DNA of 64,000 nucleotides from Xanthostigma xanthostigma. Lineage: Eukaryota; Arthropoda; Insecta; Raphidioptera; Raphidiidae. Each line of letters starts with the position of its first letter. Position 1 is the stretch's first letter. Location: assembly GCA_963575645.1 (NCBI GenBank), contig OY754469.1:22028001-22092000 (forward strand), read 5' to 3'. Shown in pieces: positions 1 to 11,399 of the stretch. The position numbers and the translations under genes are program-made. The notes beneath the pieces were generated by a model, which had not been told where the DNA came from, searched no databases, and was given only the letters and a program-made list of their open reading frames with translations.

Positions 1-2014
1 ATTAGTTCATTAAAATGATTTGTTTGAAATAGTATCTCAGTGCCGCAGATTCGGTTTCTTTTCGTTTTTTTTTTATTTAGGATTTTTTTGCATCAAAAAA
101 TTCCATGCCGAATGTCAAGCTAGCAAGTACGAACCCTCTTAAAAACCCACCTGTTTCAACGCACCAAAATGTAGAAAACTCACCGAATTAAATGAAATAT
201 AGATACAGTAAGTGTCCACGATTTTAAACGTTATAAGGGAAAAAAGTTTTAATAATTGAAGTGGCGCCGACCTCAAATTTTTATAGTTTTCCTCTTTTCA
301 GTGACTTTTTTAATTAAGTTTTAATTTTTCTGTAAGTTTTTATTGAGTAAAAGTCTGGTCACGGTTTTGGTTGCTTCAAATAAGTACAAAGTACCTATAG
401 CTTTTCCATATGTTGGACATACGCTTGTGTGTTAGTTATCTGATAGTGAATATCGATTTCCAATCAATATCAAATCGTTGCTTAATCTGACAATGCGTCC
501 GTCACACAGTATGTGATGATGATTAGCTGTTAATCGACCTTGTTATTACGATATATAAAGGCTATTTAGATATATCATTCATATAAGAAACTATACATAT
601 GTGGAAAAAGTTGCCGATTTTATCGGAGCTTATGTTAAGCAAGAGATTATCCTCATTAGTTTTAAACATTATATTTTCAGAATATAATTATTTTGTGAAT
701 TACAAAGTGTCCTGGTAGACATGTACCCCAGGCCTGTAACACGATCATTTTTAATGACAACTCCATCAAACCGTAGTATATATTCTTAAACTGTATGAAA
801 TTCGCTACAAAAAAAAAAAAAAAAAAAAACAGTAAATCATCGGCGGTATATATTATGTAGATATATCGGTTAGAGAGGCAACATTCAACTCTTTTTTATT
901 CGTGTAATTAAATACCAATCAGTGTTAGGCTATAAAATTTTCAAGATATAAACAGCGTTAAACTTTATATGCCTATACCAAGTAAAAATACCTACACTAT
1001 ACTGTATTATTGTATTGTATACAGTGCGTATATAGCAGAGTAACCAATTTTGTTTGTTTGTTATTTGCTAAGAAGAACTACCTGTCGAAATAGAATGTTA
1101 GTGTTAAGTGATTATAACTAGTGCTTACATTTTATTGTCACTGCGGTTATGTAAAACCGCAATGATTAGAACAAAAATAGTAGAATATGGCTAAATATCA
1201 AAAGTGTATGTGCGCTTTCTTTCTATGGCCCTTTTCTTGTCTATAAATACTATGATCTGAACACAAATTCGTTTCTTGGCCCATCTTAATTTAAATTAAA
1301 GAAATATTTAATATTTGTAGTCTCCTATAGTTTTAAGGGTAATGTAAATATTATATGATGTAATTTTTTGTTGACGTTTTGCATACCTATTTTTTGTGGT
1401 CACTGCAAATAAATATCTATCTATCCCACATATCAATTGCTCGCTGGTCTATTTTTTCCCAGTTCACTGCCTGTTCTGAGCCTACGTTAAGAAGCATATA
1501 GTTTCAATAATCTTCGGGACGATTAGGCAGCTGGGTCCTTTTTCGTTCTTAACTGTAACAAAACAGTTAATTTAAAAATAATGCTTTTTATACGAGCGAC
1601 ACATCTATTCTCATAACACAGTGAATATTAACTTCTACGCTAGATTTTTATACACTACCTACTTGCGTAACACGGTGTGGTTATAAATTAAAAAATAAAA
1701 ATTGAATAAACGCGATTACTTGTACATGAATAGAAGTTTCAAAAGATGACACAGCATTTCAATTGAAGTGCCTGCCGTATTGTGAGAACATATGACAGCC
1801 GCGACAGAAAAGTCACCTCTACTTTTCAAGTGATGTCGAAATGACAATTTGTCAGAATCGTTAAAAAATGATGACGATCAAAAGCTATAATATATGTATA
1901 GGAAGTTGAACGGTTGAGCCGATAGTAAATCAATATGTCATTCTAATTGTTTTAGAAAACTCGTTTATTCAGGTTAAAGTTTTTAAATGAAAAAACACCA
2001 AAAAAATGATATTT
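1..2014. other. AT-rich non-coding stretch
   Basis: No gene is visible. The stretch holds a poly-A run near 811-829, a short perfect hairpin at about 1141-1162 (CTGCGGTT / AACCGCAG) and a retroposon-like tail near 1395-1426. The rest is unremarkable AT-rich sequence with stops in all frames. Confidence 0.6.
1395..1426 (+). repeat. probable 3' tail of a truncated retroposon
   Basis: The sequence TGCAAATAAATATCTATC followed by another CTATC unit is an AATAAA-type signal running into a short (TATC)n repeat. Insect LINEs and their 5'-truncated copies often end this way. No coding trace is visible upstream, so the copy would be very short. The call rests on the tail alone. Confidence 0.35.
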
Positions 2015-2456
2015 ATACAGGTGACCGGCAATTGCTCGTATTCCTTTCGGGAGAAGAAACTATCACTAATTTGGAATGATTTAACCTCTATCACTTAGGG
2101 GTCGGAAATGCGTCATTTTCTAGAAAATCTATTTCGGGTTTCTTTTTACAAAAATCCGAAGTTTAGAAATTAATAATTAAAAAAATTATATTTTCACTTT
2201 TCGACCTGAATTTTTCCATGATCTGATAGCTTACTAATTGGCCAACCTTCCTAAAACTAAAAACCATGATATTTACTGTTGTGTGTATAAACTTACAATA
2301 AGTAAATAAAATAAAAATAAAAATTCTTCACAGAAGTGTCATTATCATTAAAAAAATGACACATTTCCGACCCCCAAGTGATAAAGGTTAATCATTCCAA
2401 ATTAGTCATAGTTTCTTATCCCGAGAGGAATTCGAGCAATTAGCAGTTACCTATAT
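2015..2456. mobile_element. foldback MITE, about 440 bp
   Basis: Two arms of about 100 bp are near reverse complements: 2015-2120 (TATACAGGTGACCGGCAATT...) and about 2340-2456 (its complement, ending AGCAGTTACCTATATTAACC). The arms share CAATTGCTCG, TAATTTGGAATGATT and GGGGTCGGAAATG-type blocks with scattered substitutions. The 220-bp centre is AT-rich and codes for nothing. This is the structure of a non-autonomous DNA transposon. No clear target duplication is seen, so the superfamily is open. Confidence 0.75.
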
Positions 2457-2983
2457 TAACCGTTTTAGTGCTAAGCAATTTTGGCAAAAATAAAATATGA
2501 AAATTGCTATAAACATATTGATTAATTTAGAGGAAAAAAAAAATTGGTTGTCTGTAAAGTCGGTTTACGGACGATAGTTTTACGTGATAACGTATTCCGT
2601 AATACATAACCTAAACCTCCCAAAATTTGGTTTCAATCCGCTTATCCTTGGTGTCGGAATGATAAGAAATGTCAAAAGTGACGTTTGCAACTTACAAAGT
2701 ATTATGTTCTAATAATAATTAGTTATTCCAATACTTAACTTAGCAGGCTTTGCATTTCACAATATACTAATGTCAAAAAATTGAATTAAACATTAGAAAT
2801 GCAGCTGTTTTCATGTTAAGACAAGACATACGTTTGCTTCTAATTTCCATGTACGGCAAACAAAGACAACCGACCGCGTCGCGTCATGCATTACACAACA
2901 TTGCATTTATACAGCTATTTTTCTATATAAATTTGTATAAAATATTTTTCTATATAAATTTGTATAAAAAAACTGTTTAGGCA

Positions 2984-3342
2984 AATTCTGTTATACGAAA
3001 TCTATGTAAAATGTTCTCCTCTTTCGTTTAAGACTGGTTTCAAACCGATCTGATTTAAATTGAGCGAGAAATTAGCAAAAAGCACGCACAGGGTCAGGCG
3101 GAACGTTACGCGTTATGCGTTACGCGTTACACTTTTTCGTACATGCAGCCGGTGTTTTATCAATTTCTGTTATACGAAATCTATGTAAAATGTTCTCCTC
3201 TTTCGTTTAAGACTGGTTTCAAACCGATCTGATTTAAATTGAGCGAGAAATTAGCAAAAAGGCGGAACGTTACGCGTTATGCGTTATGCGTTACGCGTTA
3301 CACTTTTTCGTACATGCAGCCGGTGTTTTATCAATTTATAAT
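2984..3342. repeat. 180-bp tandem duplication inside the left arm
   Basis: The block starting TCTGTTATACGAAATCTATG at about 2985 recurs at about 3165. Each copy ends with the GCAGCCGGTGTTTTATCAAT block. Copy 1 keeps the CACGCACAGGGTC segment, which copy 2 lacks. The right arm of the palindrome has one copy, so the duplication came after the palindrome formed or was lost from the other side. Confidence 0.75.
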
Positions 3343-3382
3343 ATTGGTGATTCATCAATTTATAAGACGTTATCACGTCAAA

Positions 3383-3827
3383 ATAATGGTGTCAAATAAA
3401 ACACTCTAATTTAGACAAATATCAATCAATTTTATTAATTATTTTTGGCATTATAAAGAAAAAATGTTTATTGTTTATTAATGTTTATTAAACATAAAAT
3501 AATATCAATATTATTGTATTTTATTTCTTTTAGAAAATAAAAAAAATTAAAAAAATAGCTCAACAACACACTGAAACTGAAACTCGCAGCGCTTTTGCGC
3601 TGCGCCGCAATTTTCGATACAAACGATCGCAGCGCTTTTGCGCCGCGTAGCATTCTAACGGTTAAAGCAGTTTTCCGGTAACATACCTGCTGCTGTTCTG
3701 CGTTTTTCTGTGGGAGTCTTAAAATCTTAAATCAAGTACCCTTAATCTTCTTTCGCGTACAATCAAAACTTTAATGTGTACCCAATCCAATCCAATACGT
3801 AGGAAATATGAAAATCCATGTATTTTA
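3383..3827. other. unique spacer of the palindrome
   Basis: This 445-bp segment separates the inverted arms. It holds two GC-rich hairpins: GCAGCGCTTTTGCGCTGC near 3587-3604, a perfect 7-bp stem with TTTT loop, and a related copy near 3630-3650 (GCAGCGCTTTTGCGCCGCG). The rest is AT-rich with no recognisable protein. Confidence 0.6.
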
Positions 3828-3904
3828 TTGACGTGATAACGTCTTATAAATTGATGAATCACCAATATTATAAATTGATAAAACACCGGCTGCATGTACG
3901 AAAA

Positions 3905-3985
3905 AGTGTAACGTAACGTTCCTAACGTTCTTAACGTTCCTAACGTTCCTAACGCGTAACGCATAACGCATAACGCGTAACGTTC
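3905..3985. repeat. micro-tandem array of AACGTTCCT and AACGCRT units
   Basis: In the right arm, four or five copies of a 9-bp unit close to AACGTTCCT are followed by several copies of a unit close to AACGCGT/AACGCAT. The left arm has a shorter version (GCGTTATGCGTTACGCGTTA near 3112-3131). Copy number differs between arms, which is typical of slippage. Confidence 0.7.
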
Positions 3986-4797
3986 CGCCTGACCCTGTGC
4001 GTGCTTTTTGCTAATTTCTCGCTCAATTTAAATCAGATCGGTTTGAAACCAGTCTTAAACGAAAGAGGAGAACATTTTACATAGATTTCGTATAACAGAA
4101 TTTGCCTAAACAGTTTTTTTATACAAATTTATATAGAAAAATATTTTATACAAATTTATATAGAAAAATAGCTGTATAAATGCAATGTTGTGTAATGCAT
4201 GACGCGACGCGGTCGGTTGTCTTTGTTTGCCGTACATGGAAATTAGAAGCAAACGTATGTCTTGTCTTAACATGAAAACAGCTGCATTTCTAATGTTTAT
4301 TTTTTGACATTAGTATTTTGTGAAAGCAAAGCCTTCTAAGTTAACTATTGGAATAACTAATTATTATTAGAACATAATACTTTGTAAGTTGCAAACGTCA
4401 CTTTTGACATTTCTTATCATTCCGACACCAAGGATAAGCGGATTGAAACCAAATTTTGGGAGGTTTAGGTTATGTATTACGGAATACGTTATCACGTAAA
4501 ACTATCGTCCGTAAACCGACTTTACAGACAACCAATTTTTTTTTTATAAACATTTCTAAAATTCTATGAACTGAAGTTTCAGTAAAACTGGTATTTTTAA
4601 GCCCATTAACTACCACGGTTATCTGAGCCTAGTATCAATTAACACTTTCGGTTTGTTAATGTTTTTAATAATAATTAGAAAATTTAATTGATACTTCCAT
4701 TACTTTTTACACTAGAACGTTTGAACTGAAGGTTTCATCAATTAACGCCAGAAGGAATCGGTCGTCATGATTAGGGTTCAACTTCTTATGTTGACAG

Positions 4798-4883
4798 AAC
4801 ACGACACAACGGCATCTCCTCTGGACATGCAGCATTATTACATAGGATATCCTCCGTTCACAAGGTTCAAGTACACTGTACAG
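4798..4883 (+). CDS. candidate host coding exon (28 codons), product not recognised
   Basis: A good 3' splice site (ACTTCTTATGTTGACAG) ends at 4797 and a good 5' splice site (CAG then GTAAGC) follows 4883. The 86 bases between are open in the frame that completes a split codon with the first two bases and then reads 28 codons, including MQHYYIGYPPFTRFKY. The segment is clearly richer in G/C, with varied, coding-like codons unlike the flanks. An alternative is a first coding exon from an ATG at 4767, since the frame stays open upstream until a stop at about 4753. It lies just outside the 2-kb palindrome and is not repeated elsewhere in the window, so it does not look like a transposon. I do not recognise the protein. 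Partner exons are not visible in the window. Confidence 0.5.
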
Positions 4884-5419
4884 GTAAGCATTTACTGTGC
4901 TAAATCGCTTGCAATACTTGCTAGCAGCGGGGAACTGTTTGACTAATTAAATTTGACAGATGTATATTTATTTCCTCTTTGAGCGGCATAATCTCAGTTC
5001 ACAATTATTCACATGTTTGGTTCAGAATCGTGTTGTGATGTTGCTCGCCGCTTATCAACTCACAAAGAGAAAATTATTGAATCTGACGTAGTATGGAAGG
5101 ATACGAGATTTTTATATGAAAAATACAAAGGATAAAAGAGCGAAAGCAGTTCTGACAAACTCTTAGTTTTAAAAGGAAAACAATGTCTCATTTTTTTGGA
5201 CACAAAATTTAAAATACATGTTAAAACAAATATTATATACGGAGTGTGTCGCAATAGGATGTAGACTTATTCTATTTATAATTACATTTTTTGTCTAAAA
5301 TAGTAGCTTGATAAATGAGAAACACGACTTCAATTTTTTCTGGGAGCCGTGTGTGCACAAATCTGTAGGGGGTATATAAGTGTCCAGAAAACAATAATTT
5401 GGAAATATAAATTTAGGAT

Positions 5420-5968
5420 AAAAAAAAATTGGTTGTTTGTAAAGTCGGTTTACGGACGATAGTTTTACGTGATAACGTATTCCGCTCGAATATCATATTT
5501 AATAATCACGCACAGGGTCCGGCAGAACGTTAATTTATTTATTAAAATTACTCACCACCTATAATAATAATTGTTTTTTTTAACTTTCTGTCTTTCGTAT
5601 TTATTTTAAGTCTCGAAGATTAACTGTCATAATATTTTGAAAACAATTGTTTCATTGTTTATATAAAATTCCAAAACCTACTTACAATATTTAAGTATTT
5701 TCATACGTCAAAAAATTGATTTTATAATGATAAAATTTGTAAGAAAACGATTTTTTCGAGAGATGAGACCTAGCTAAAACGATTTTTTGCCCCCCAAAAT
5801 CCCTTTTCAGTAAATTTCATCCAAATCGTTAGGGCCGTTTTCGAGAAAAGCACGCACAGGGTCAGGCGGAACGTTAGGATCGTTACACTTTTTCGTGCAT
5901 GCAGCCGGTGTTTCATCAATTTATAAGATTGGTGATTCATCAATTTATAAGACGTTATCACGTCAAAA
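5420..5968 (+). mobile_element. family A element, copy 2, with internal insertion
   Basis: The left end (A-run, then AATTGGTTGTTTGTAAAG and GGTTTACGGACGATAG) matches the outer ends of the 2534-4545 palindrome. The right end (GATTCATCAATTTATAAGAC then GTTATCACGTC) matches that palindrome's inner ends. Compared with the compact copy at 8819, about 320 bp is inserted here. The insert is flanked by two copies of a 25-bp block (CACGCACAGGGTC...GAACGTTA) at 5507-5531 and 5851-5875. No coding sequence is seen. Confidence 0.75.
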
Positions 5969-7271
5969 ATTTATTATCAATCTGAAAGCCGATTAAAATT
6001 CAAACAAAATTACGTAATTAATATGTTCTTTATGGATTTTTAAATTGAAAGTATATATTTTCATTAAGCAAGAATTCCCTAAATCAAGATTTTTGTGGCA
6101 AATCGATATCTTAAATAATTTAGAAGTTGAAACCTACACTTTTTCGACACGCATTCCTTTTCTTAGATACCGAAACAAAAAAAAAAAAAATCATACCAAA
6201 TTAAATGTCCTAAGTTATGCTTTTCTGTTGTTCTGTGTACACATATTGAGTTGATTTCATTGTAGGTATTAGTTCATATAAATATCGACTCAAATTGGTT
6301 CTTACTGCAGTACCTGATTATTGCGGGTTTTTCACCATCGATCGAATGACTGTTAGATGGGATTTTTTGGTGAAAGAGACTTTAAAACTGACTAAACACT
6401 GTGTTGAAAAAAAGTTGTATTAATAATTTTGTTTGATTTTAGAGCAACAGGACGGCTAGTGATCATTAAAGCCCTTTTCACTATTAATGTTCGCATGAAA
6501 CTACTGTTCGTTTTTTATGAATCGGTGTTCAAATTTTCATTTCTAATGAATGATACAAAAAATGACTCATTGAACTGAAGACCATATTGTGCGGAATTCC
6601 CTGGAACAGCTTGTATATCTTTAAGTAAGATGATCTCTTGTATAAGATTACCCAAACATAATACCTGTGTACCAACTTACAATATCTGAATTCGCACAGT
6701 TGGATACCTGTTAGTGTATCACTAATACACACAACTATTCACGGTATGTTCTTTATTGATTTAATACATTGATATTATTATTGGATGTAATCATTCTTGT
6801 CTTTAGCGCTGTACCACCCATAATTATCCACATTCTCATTAGAATTAATATACCATGCAGTCATTTTAATGCAGACAAATATCGAATTAAATTCAGAATA
6901 TGCATTTTTACTATTCATTTTTAAACTTTTTTTTACTGTAATATATTACCGTCCGCGACTCGTCTACTTGCTTTTGAATCAGTCATTTATTGAATTTGTT
7001 GCATCTAACAAATTTATATTTTGATAACAAAAATTCTTAAGATGCGTAAAACGTTCGGGGAAGTTAATTTTTTAGGTTAGTTTTCATAGATACATACCCA
7101 CTGTACTTGATATGTGCATTGTGCATGAACGGCAGTAAAAAATCTCTCAAGAAAATAAGTAATCTAAATTGAGCCAAAAAACGGCTTTTGTTAATATAGG
7201 TAATTGTATTATTTTCCCCTGATCTCTGCCTACTAGGGCTATTAAGTGACAGCATTACAGTAGTAGGTATA

Positions 7272-7784
7272 TTGAAAGCCCATATACAGATTGTATCAAA
7301 TCAAAACGGTCCATAGGACATTCTGTGTGTAAGACAGAGACGATATATAAAGATCTAAAGCAGTAAGTAAGAATGAGATAAATGATCGCTAATATAGTTA
7401 CTGTGGTTACGTAAATAAATAATAACGTACACTGTAAATCTTTTTATCAATTAAAACAACTACAAATAAATTTATTATGTTGGCAGTTGAATTACCACCA
7501 TAAAACCATTTAATTATTTGGATTTTTTCCCGAACAGTATAAATAGCCATTTTATCAATAATTTCACTAGTGAATACTGACATTTGATAAAATTGTGATT
7601 TTTACTGTAGAAAACAAAGACGATACTATCAGATTGTATAACCACAGTAACTATTAGCGATCATTTATCTCATTCTTACTTACTGCTTTAGTGCTTTATA
7701 TAATATCGTCTCTGTCTTACACACAGAATGTTCTATGGACTGTTTTGATTTGATACAATCTGTATAGATATTGCGTGCTTTCAA
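7272..7784. mobile_element. palindromic MITE, about 510 bp
   Basis: Arms 7272-7411 and 7639-7784 are near-perfect reverse complements over about 130 bp. They share ACAGATTGTATCAAATCAAA, the CATTCTGTGTGTAAGACAGA block, AGTAAGTAAGAATGAGATAA and ATGATCGCTAATA. The 227-bp loop is AT-rich and non-coding. Arms this similar suggest a fairly recent insertion. No target duplication is certain, so the class is open. Confidence 0.8.
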
Positions 7785-8400
7785 ATAAAACCATTTTTGG
7801 GAAGGCTCGCGATCAGTTATTAAGACTTACGAAAATATGACACATTTTTTTAAATATTTAGCTGTTTCGCCTTAAATATTTCTTTTGACCTGATGACCGT
7901 GTTAAATTTTCAACGTTCTCATAGGATATGGAGAATAAATTCTACGTAATTGCTGACAAATTTTGACAAATCGTCCATCTATAATCTATACAGTAATAGA
8001 ATGTTAATGATCACAGAGCAATATTTACCAAACTATTATATTTAATTGGTTTATCGTTCTAAAACACACATTATGGGATTTTATAAAATAACATTTTCTA
8101 TATATATCTTCTAATTGAGTGCATTTTATAGATAAAAGCAATAAAGCATTAAGCCGCGTTTTTCTCACTGAATGCCAGTCGATTTATGCAAATTCTTATA
8201 TTGTAACTACAGGTAAAACGGACGGAAATGTTTTGTATATTTAATTAATTATATTAGGTATAGATACAAATGGAAAATATTAATTAGCACTTTTTATCAC
8301 AGAAATACAATTAGAAAAGGGAAAAAGCTATATTTGAAAAGTCTTGCCTTTTGCAGAAGACAAAAAAGCAATTTTCATATAGCTTAAAGTTGTAAATTAT

Positions 8401-9200
8401 ACAGTGCACTCACCGAAAATGGTAACAGTGAATAATTCGTGTATCCTATTAGATATACCTAAAAAAAAAGGTTTAAATAGGTTTTTGTTCAACTCGAGAC
8501 TTACTAACGGAAACTGCTGAGGTAGGTAAGCTTAACCGGAAGTGTACTAGTATTTTTTTTTTAAATAGCAATACATATATATTTTTTTGCATTTTTTCTC
8601 TAATTCATGTAAAATTTTCGAAGACTACATACTAAAGAAAATATTCGAGAAAAAAGCTATCAATTAATTAATTAAATAGGTACACAGTATGTAATAATTA
8701 TTTTTCATACCACTCTATTAACAACAATTATTATTGTGTATTTAATTACTAAATTGATAACGGTTTGTCAAAAATTTTCTTACGTAACCTTATGAAAATT
8801 TTATATAAATTTATAGAGAAAAAAAAATTGGTTGTCTGTAAAGTCGGTTTACGGACGATGGTTTTACGTGATAACGTATTCCGCTCGAATATCATATTTA
8901 ATAATCACGCACAGGGTCAGGCGGAACGTTAGGAACGTTACGCTTTTTCGTGCATGCAGCCGGTGTTTCATCTTTTTATATTGACCTGATTCATCAATTT
9001 GTAAGACATTATCAAGTCAAAATTAAGAGTTCAAAACTGTAAAAAAAATATATGTACACTTCCGGTTGAGTTTGAAGTGCAAAAAATATACCTCTGCAGT
9101 TTTCGATAATAAATTTAGAGTTAAACAAAAAACTATTTAAACATTTTTTGTATTTAGTAGGGATACACGAATTATTCACTGTTACCTACATTTTCTAAAG
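8401..9200. mobile_element. foldback element (family B), copy 1, interrupted by family A
   Basis: The left arm starts CACTCACCGAAAATGGTAAC and holds AGTGAATAATTCGTGTATCC, AACGGAAACTGCTGAGGTA and TTAACCGGAAGTGTAC. The right arm, ending at about 9200, holds their reverse complements (ACACGAATTATTCACTGTTA, GTACACTTCCGGTTGAGTTT). The same organisation recurs at 16699-17290. There the sequence TTTATAGAGAAAAATGG is continuous, whereas here it is broken by the element at 8819-9023. No transposase is present. Confidence 0.75.
8819..9023 (+). mobile_element. family A element, copy 3, compact and nested
   Basis: This 205-bp copy has the family's left end (AATTGGTTGTCTGTAAAG) and a diverged right end (GACATTATCAAGTCAAAA). 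Between them lie TTCCGCTCGAATATCATATT, the CACGCACAGGGTCAGGCGG block and TGCATGCAGCCGGTGTTTCA. It is the simplest full copy in the window and so the best guide to the family's structure. It interrupts the family B foldback, which shows B was there first. Confidence 0.8.
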
Positions 9201-10950
9201 AACTATATTCACATTTGAACACGACACACCAAAATTGAGTAAATTTCACGCGATTCTTATTGCGTATTTTATTTTGAGCAAATATAAAACCAAATTCAAA
9301 TCACATTTATCTGACAGAGCTGTCATACTGAAATAAATTGACATACCGCCATCCACAAGTCAATTATTGGTGTGGCGATCACACTCCTGTGATAACGTAC
9401 AGACGACATGACTTCGTTCACCGACAGTATCACCACACAACAATAACACACCACACTAACAATACTTAATAAGATTGTAAAACTAGTTTAATATTTAGGT
9501 AACTACATCAATATTCATCCATATTTGTTTTCGAATCTATATAACTTCGTCAATAGTAATTTTCAATTTTTATTAATTCTGCCAGTTTAAAAATATTAAA
9601 AAAACACTAATTGTTTTATGTTAAGGTAGCTGCACACGAGGCTGGTTTTGCCGCTAGATTCTTTGTTATATTTGGCTGATAGGTTTCAAGCGAGTTGTGG
9701 CTTTTATCTTTTCGCTTCACACAATGCTTGTTTTGAAGCTAGTTTTGTAGTAGATGGGTTTGGTGCGCGCGCAGTGATAGTTCGAATGTTACCAAAAATG
9801 AACGTTTATTTTCACTGAACTGAACACATACTATGACGCCATGTTTGTTTGTGGCAGTTTGTCCATGTCGTCCACGTGACAAGATACTGTGTCCTGATTG
9901 GTTCTTATTCTAAACAAGCAGACAAAGAAGCACGACAAATAACCATCTTGTAACCACTCTAGCGAGCCCGCAGTGACGTCATTTACATCTTCGCAGCCAG
10001 TACCAGTCCCAGTATTGATTCCAGCGACGAAACAAGCTTCGGCTTTTAGTTATATTTTGTTGTTTGATGGTTTTTTCTATAAAAACACAATCTCTGGCTT
10101 TATTTAAATATTTATTTTTTTCACAATACGCAATGAAAAAATAACTTTACAAAATTACATTCACTCTATTACTAAACTAATATCTGTGCAAATGTTAGCA
10201 TTGTGGTACCTAAACATATCAATAAAAATGTTTCAAACCGAAATAATATGTAGATATAATAATTGTAAAGTAAAACTTATTCTATTTATGAACAAGCTTG
10301 CAAGCCATAAGTTTCCAAACAGCTGATTTTCTTATATGGTAACTTGCTTACACCACGCTTGTATGGCAGTTCGCATGCAATATAAACATTAACCGAATCC
10401 AAAAAATCCTTTCAATTCACTTAAAAGCTATTAATAGATATTATTTTCGTTATCGAGATTATATCGTCCCTAGCATAAACAGAATGGTTTAATTCGCAGC
10501 AAAACAGTACTTTTCTATTTATTTAAAAGTATGAATGTTTGCTGTTTTGGTTACCTTTGTGATAATAAACTAGAATGATTTATTGACTTGAGGTGTTAGA
10601 AACGATCACTTGAGAATAATGTATTGTTGGGAGGAGTTGTTAACTTCAGAACCTGTTAGAAAGGAATATATGGGTAGGCATATGAGACTAGTTCCAAATA
10701 TGGGAATATTGCATTTTATGTGATAATCTAAAACATGTAATATTACAAATTGTAACACCTTTTGGAATTAAACACAAATAATATTCGCAGCATGTTGTAC
10801 AACAGTCATTTGCTAAAATTATTTTTAGTGTGCGCCCGAAACTAGTTTTTAAAACCGAAATCGAATTTTGGTTTCGGCCGAAACTTACTTCGAGGGAAAT
10901 TCTAGTGTATATTTTTTAAGCTTGAGTTACTCAAGTTACCTGGTTGATAG
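9201..10950. other. intergenic or intronic stretch, no gene seen
   Basis: A somewhat GC-richer island at about 9625-10050 includes GTAGCTGCACACGAGGCTGG and a TGACGTCA palindrome near 9974. It may be an old DNA-transposon end or a regulatory patch. The rest is AT-rich, with no reading frame that I recognise. Confidence 0.4.
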
Positions 10951-11357
10951 AAAATAAAATAAAATTTAAAAAAATTAAAAATTTTGAAAAAACCCACGAC
11001 GAATGTAAACGTTGTAATTGAAAAAGGATGAAATAAAATTTTGAAACCTCCCGACTAAAACGAGGTAAGTACCTAATCAAAGAAAATCCGCCGGGGGCTG
11101 CCATTCGCTGCCCTGAAATTAAGAATTTGAAAATATATTAATTGAAGGCTACAATTATTTACGTACCCAACGTGTAATATTTTAGTTAATTTCAGGGCAG
11201 CGAATGGCTGCCCGCGACGGATTTTCTTTGATTACTTACCTCCTTTTAGTCGAGGGGTTTCAAAATTGTATTTTGTCCTTTTTGAATTACAACGTTTACA
11301 TCATTGTGGGTTTTTTCAAAATTATTAATTTTTTTATTTTATTTTAAACTTTTTAGA
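10951..11357. mobile_element. foldback MITE, about 400 bp
   Basis: Arms 10951-11122 and 11186-11357 are inverted copies. Shared blocks include ATTTTGAAAAAACCCAC, GTAAACGTTGTAATT, the TCAAAGAAAATCCG block and CATTCGCTGCCCTGAAATTA. The short 63-bp loop makes the whole element a long hairpin. It does not encode protein. Confidence 0.75.
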
Positions 11358-11399
11358 GATTTCTTGCGCTGAGAACCATCGCAGATGAATTACAAACCT

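Larger units (their letters stand above)
2534..4545. mobile_element. 2-kb palindromic element (family A, composite copy)
   Basis: The left arm (2534-3382) is the reverse complement of the right arm (3828-4545), with a 445-bp unique spacer between. Both outer ends begin with an A-run then AATTGGTTGTCTGTAAAG and GTCGGTTTACGGACGATAG. Both inner ends carry GACGTTATCACGTC. Blocks shared between the arms include GCATGCAGCCGGTGTTTTAT, the CACGCACAGGGTC block and a 140-bp stretch around 2570-2700. The left arm is longer because about 180 bp (2984-3163) is duplicated in tandem at 3164-3342. No transposase is visible. It could be two head-to-head copies of the shorter element seen at 5420 and 8819, or a true foldback element. 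The family is not one I can name. Confidence 0.8.

Noticed and set aside
3719-3964. 81-codon minus-strand frame with LGTL repeats
   Set aside because: The repeated amino acids come from the AACGTTCCT micro-tandem array in the palindrome arm.
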